This document shows, piece after piece, positions 12,302 through 13,663 of a stretch of 13,663 nucleotides of DNA; the first letter of the stretch is position 1; each line of letters opens with the position of its first letter. The stretch lies in NCBI GenBank assembly GCA_946479745.1, contig CAMLGZ010000040.1:1-13663 (forward strand), read 5' to 3'. The notes under the pieces were generated by a model. The model saw nothing but the letters and a program-made list of their open reading frames with translations, searched no databases and was not told where the DNA came from. A program made the translations under genes and the position numbers. Source of the stretch: an uncultured Pseudoxanthomonas sp. (lineage in GTDB: Bacteria > Pseudomonadota > Gammaproteobacteria > Xanthomonadales > Xanthomonadaceae).

Positions 12302-13663
12302 ATGTCTGCGGACAAAGTCGAAAAGCTGATCAAGGACAACAAGGTCGAGTTCGTCGACCTGCGCTTCGCCGATGTGCGTGGCATCCAGCACCACGTGACC
12401 TTCCCGGCCAACATCGTCGATGAGTCGCTGTTCGAAGACGGCCGCATGTTCGACGGCAGCTCCATCAGCGGCTGGAAGGGCATCAACGAATCGGACATGG
12501 TCCTGCTGCCCGACGCCAGCACCGCCTACCTGGATCCGTTCACCGCCGACCCGACCGTGGTGCTGACCTGCGACGTGCTGGACCCGGCCACCATGCAGGG
12601 CTACTCGCGCTGCCCGCGCGGCATCGCCAAGCGCGCCGAAGCCTTCCTCAAGTCCAGCGGCATCGCCGAGCAGGCGTTCTTCGGCCCGGAACCGGAATTC
12701 TTCATCTTCGATTCGGTGCGTTACGCCAACGACATGGGCAACACCTTCTTCAAGATCGAATCCGAAGAAGCGGCCTGGAACAGCGGCACCAAGTACGAAG
12801 GCGGCAACAGCGGCTATCGCCCGGGCGTGAAGGGTGGCTACTTCCCCGTCGCCCCGGCCGACACCCTGCACGACATCCGCGCCGAGATGTGCAAGACGCT
12901 GGAACAGGTCGGCATCGAAGTCGAAGTGCACCACCATGAAGTGGCCACTGCCGGCCAGTGCGAGATCGGCACCAAGTTCAATTCGCTGGTGAAGAAAGCC
13001 GATGAACTGCTGACGATGAAGTACATCGTCAAGAACGTGGCCTTCCGCAACGGCAAGACCGCGACCTTCATGCCCAAACCCATCGTCGGCGACAACGGCA
13101 GCGGTATGCACGTGCACCAGTCGCTGGCCAAGGGCGGCACCAATCTGTTCACCGGCGACGGCTACGGCGGCCTGTCGCAGCTGGCGCTGTGGTACATCGG
13201 CGGCATCTTCAAGCACGCCAAGGCGATCAACGCCTTCGCCAACTCGGGCACCAACAGCTACAAGCGTCTGGTCCCGGGCTTCGAGGCGCCAGTGATGCTG
13301 GCGTATTCGGCGCGCAACCGTTCGGCCTCGTGCCGCATTCCGTGGGTGTCCAACCCGAAGGCGCGCCGCATCGAGATGCGCTTCCCCGATCCGCTGCAGA
13401 CCGGCTACCTGACCTTCACCGCGCTGATGATGGCCGGCCTGGACGGCATCAAGAACCAGATCGATCCGGGCGAGCCGTCGGACAAGGACCTGTACGACCT
13501 GCCGCCGGAAGAAGAGAAGAACATCCCGCAGGTCTGCTCCAGCCTGGACCAGGCGCTGGAAGCGCTGGATGCCGACCGCGAGTTCCTCAAGGCCGGCGGC
13601 GTGATGAGCGACGACTTCATCGACGGCTACATCGCGCTGAAGATGCAGGAAGTGACCAAGTTC
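12302..13663 (+). CDS. glnA: Glutamine synthetase type I (partial, lacks last residues)
   Basis: 454 codons are in view, with no stop before the window edge. Type I bacterial enzymes have about 469 residues, so roughly 15 are missing. Recognisable segments in order: [10 protein letters not shown] with FDGSSISGW (N-terminal beta-grasp); [12 protein letters not shown] with the metal-binding glutamates; [14 protein letters not shown]; the [19 protein letters not shown] region; the [14 protein letters not shown] loop; and [11 protein letters not shown] at the ATP/glutamate site. DLYDLPPEE places the adenylylation tyrosine at Tyr398, so GlnE-type control is expected. The enzyme condenses glutamate and ammonia with ATP and works as a cytoplasmic dodecamer. 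Transcription is predicted from the sigma-54 promoter upstream. In related genomes nitrogen regulatory genes such as glnB/glnK, amtB and ntrBC often follow, but they are outside this window. Confidence 0.98.
   Translation, partial: MSADKVEKLIKDNKVEFVDLRFADVRGIQHHVTFPANIVDESLFEDGRMFDGSSISGWKGINESDMVLLPDASTAYLDPFTADPTVVLTCDVLDPATMQGYSRCPRGIAKRAEAFLKSSGIAEQAFFGPEPEFFIFDSVRYANDMGNTFFKIESEEAAWNSGTKYEGGNSGYRPGVKGGYFPVAPADTLHDIRAEMCKTLEQVGIEVEVHHHEVATAGQCEIGTKFNSLVKKADELLTMKYIVKNVAFRNGKTATFMPKPIVGDNGSGMHVHQSLAKGGTNLFTGDGYGGLSQLALWYIGGIFKHAKAINAFANSGTNSYKRLVPGFEAPVMLAYSARNRSASCRIPWVSNPKARRIEMRFPDPLQTGYLTFTALMMAGLDGIKNQIDPGEPSDKDLYDLPPEEEKNIPQVCSSLDQALEALDADREFLKAGGVMSDDFIDGYIALKMQEVTKF

Overview
The window looks like ordinary chromosome from a high-GC gammaproteobacterium of the Xanthomonadaceae/Lysobacteraceae type (Lysobacter, Luteimonas, Stenotrophomonas or Xanthomonas-like). 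This rests on gene content and order, on GTAG-headed repetitive extragenic palindromes that resemble the SMAG elements described in Stenotrophomonas, and on near-continuous coding with strong GC bias. The genus is inference. I see no phage, insertion sequence, CRISPR array, tRNA or rRNA gene.

Layout. (1) Bases 1-854, minus strand: the first 284 codons of a Ycf46-like AAA ATPase, cut by the window edge just after the Walker A motif. (2) Bases 855-1109: a divergent intergenic region largely filled by a 106-base inverted-repeat element. (3) Bases 1110-9975, plus strand: nine co-directional genes in a few transcription blocks. These are an orphan ParA ATPase; SixA phosphohistidine phosphatase, YceI-like secreted protein and a ClsC-like phospholipase D lipoprotein (SixA/YceI and YceI/PLD overlap by 4 bases); a YdiI/MenI-type hotdog thioesterase; then, after a REP pair, a PlsC-type acyltransferase and a YheT-type alpha/beta hydrolase (ATGA overlap); then a TPR-sulfotransferase and a PEBP (YbhB/YbcL) protein. 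(4) Minus strand: a META/DUF4377 lipoprotein (10146-10961) and UppP undecaprenyl-diphosphatase (11115-11969), both bordered by REP pairs. (5) Bases 11970-12301: a divergent regulatory region, then glnA on the plus strand, which lacks only its last residues at the window edge.

How the genes fit together. The middle block is rich in lipid and envelope enzymes: phospholipase D, acyl-CoA thioesterase, lysophospholipid-type acyltransferase, esterase-like hydrolase, YceI lipid-binding fold and UppP. A shared role in membrane lipid turnover is plausible but is inference from proximity. The best-supported regulation is at glnA: a consensus sigma-54 promoter (TGGCATG-N4-TTGCA, 12249-12264) with a perfect NtrC-type palindrome about 120 bases upstream, plus the tyrosine adenylylation site in the protein. 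Together these show classical nitrogen control at both transcription and enzyme level.

No clearly new biological system is visible. The items most worth following are the glnA control region with its five NtrC half-sites, the three families of intergenic palindromes, the orphan ParA, and the TPR-sulfotransferase with a degenerate PAPS-binding loop.
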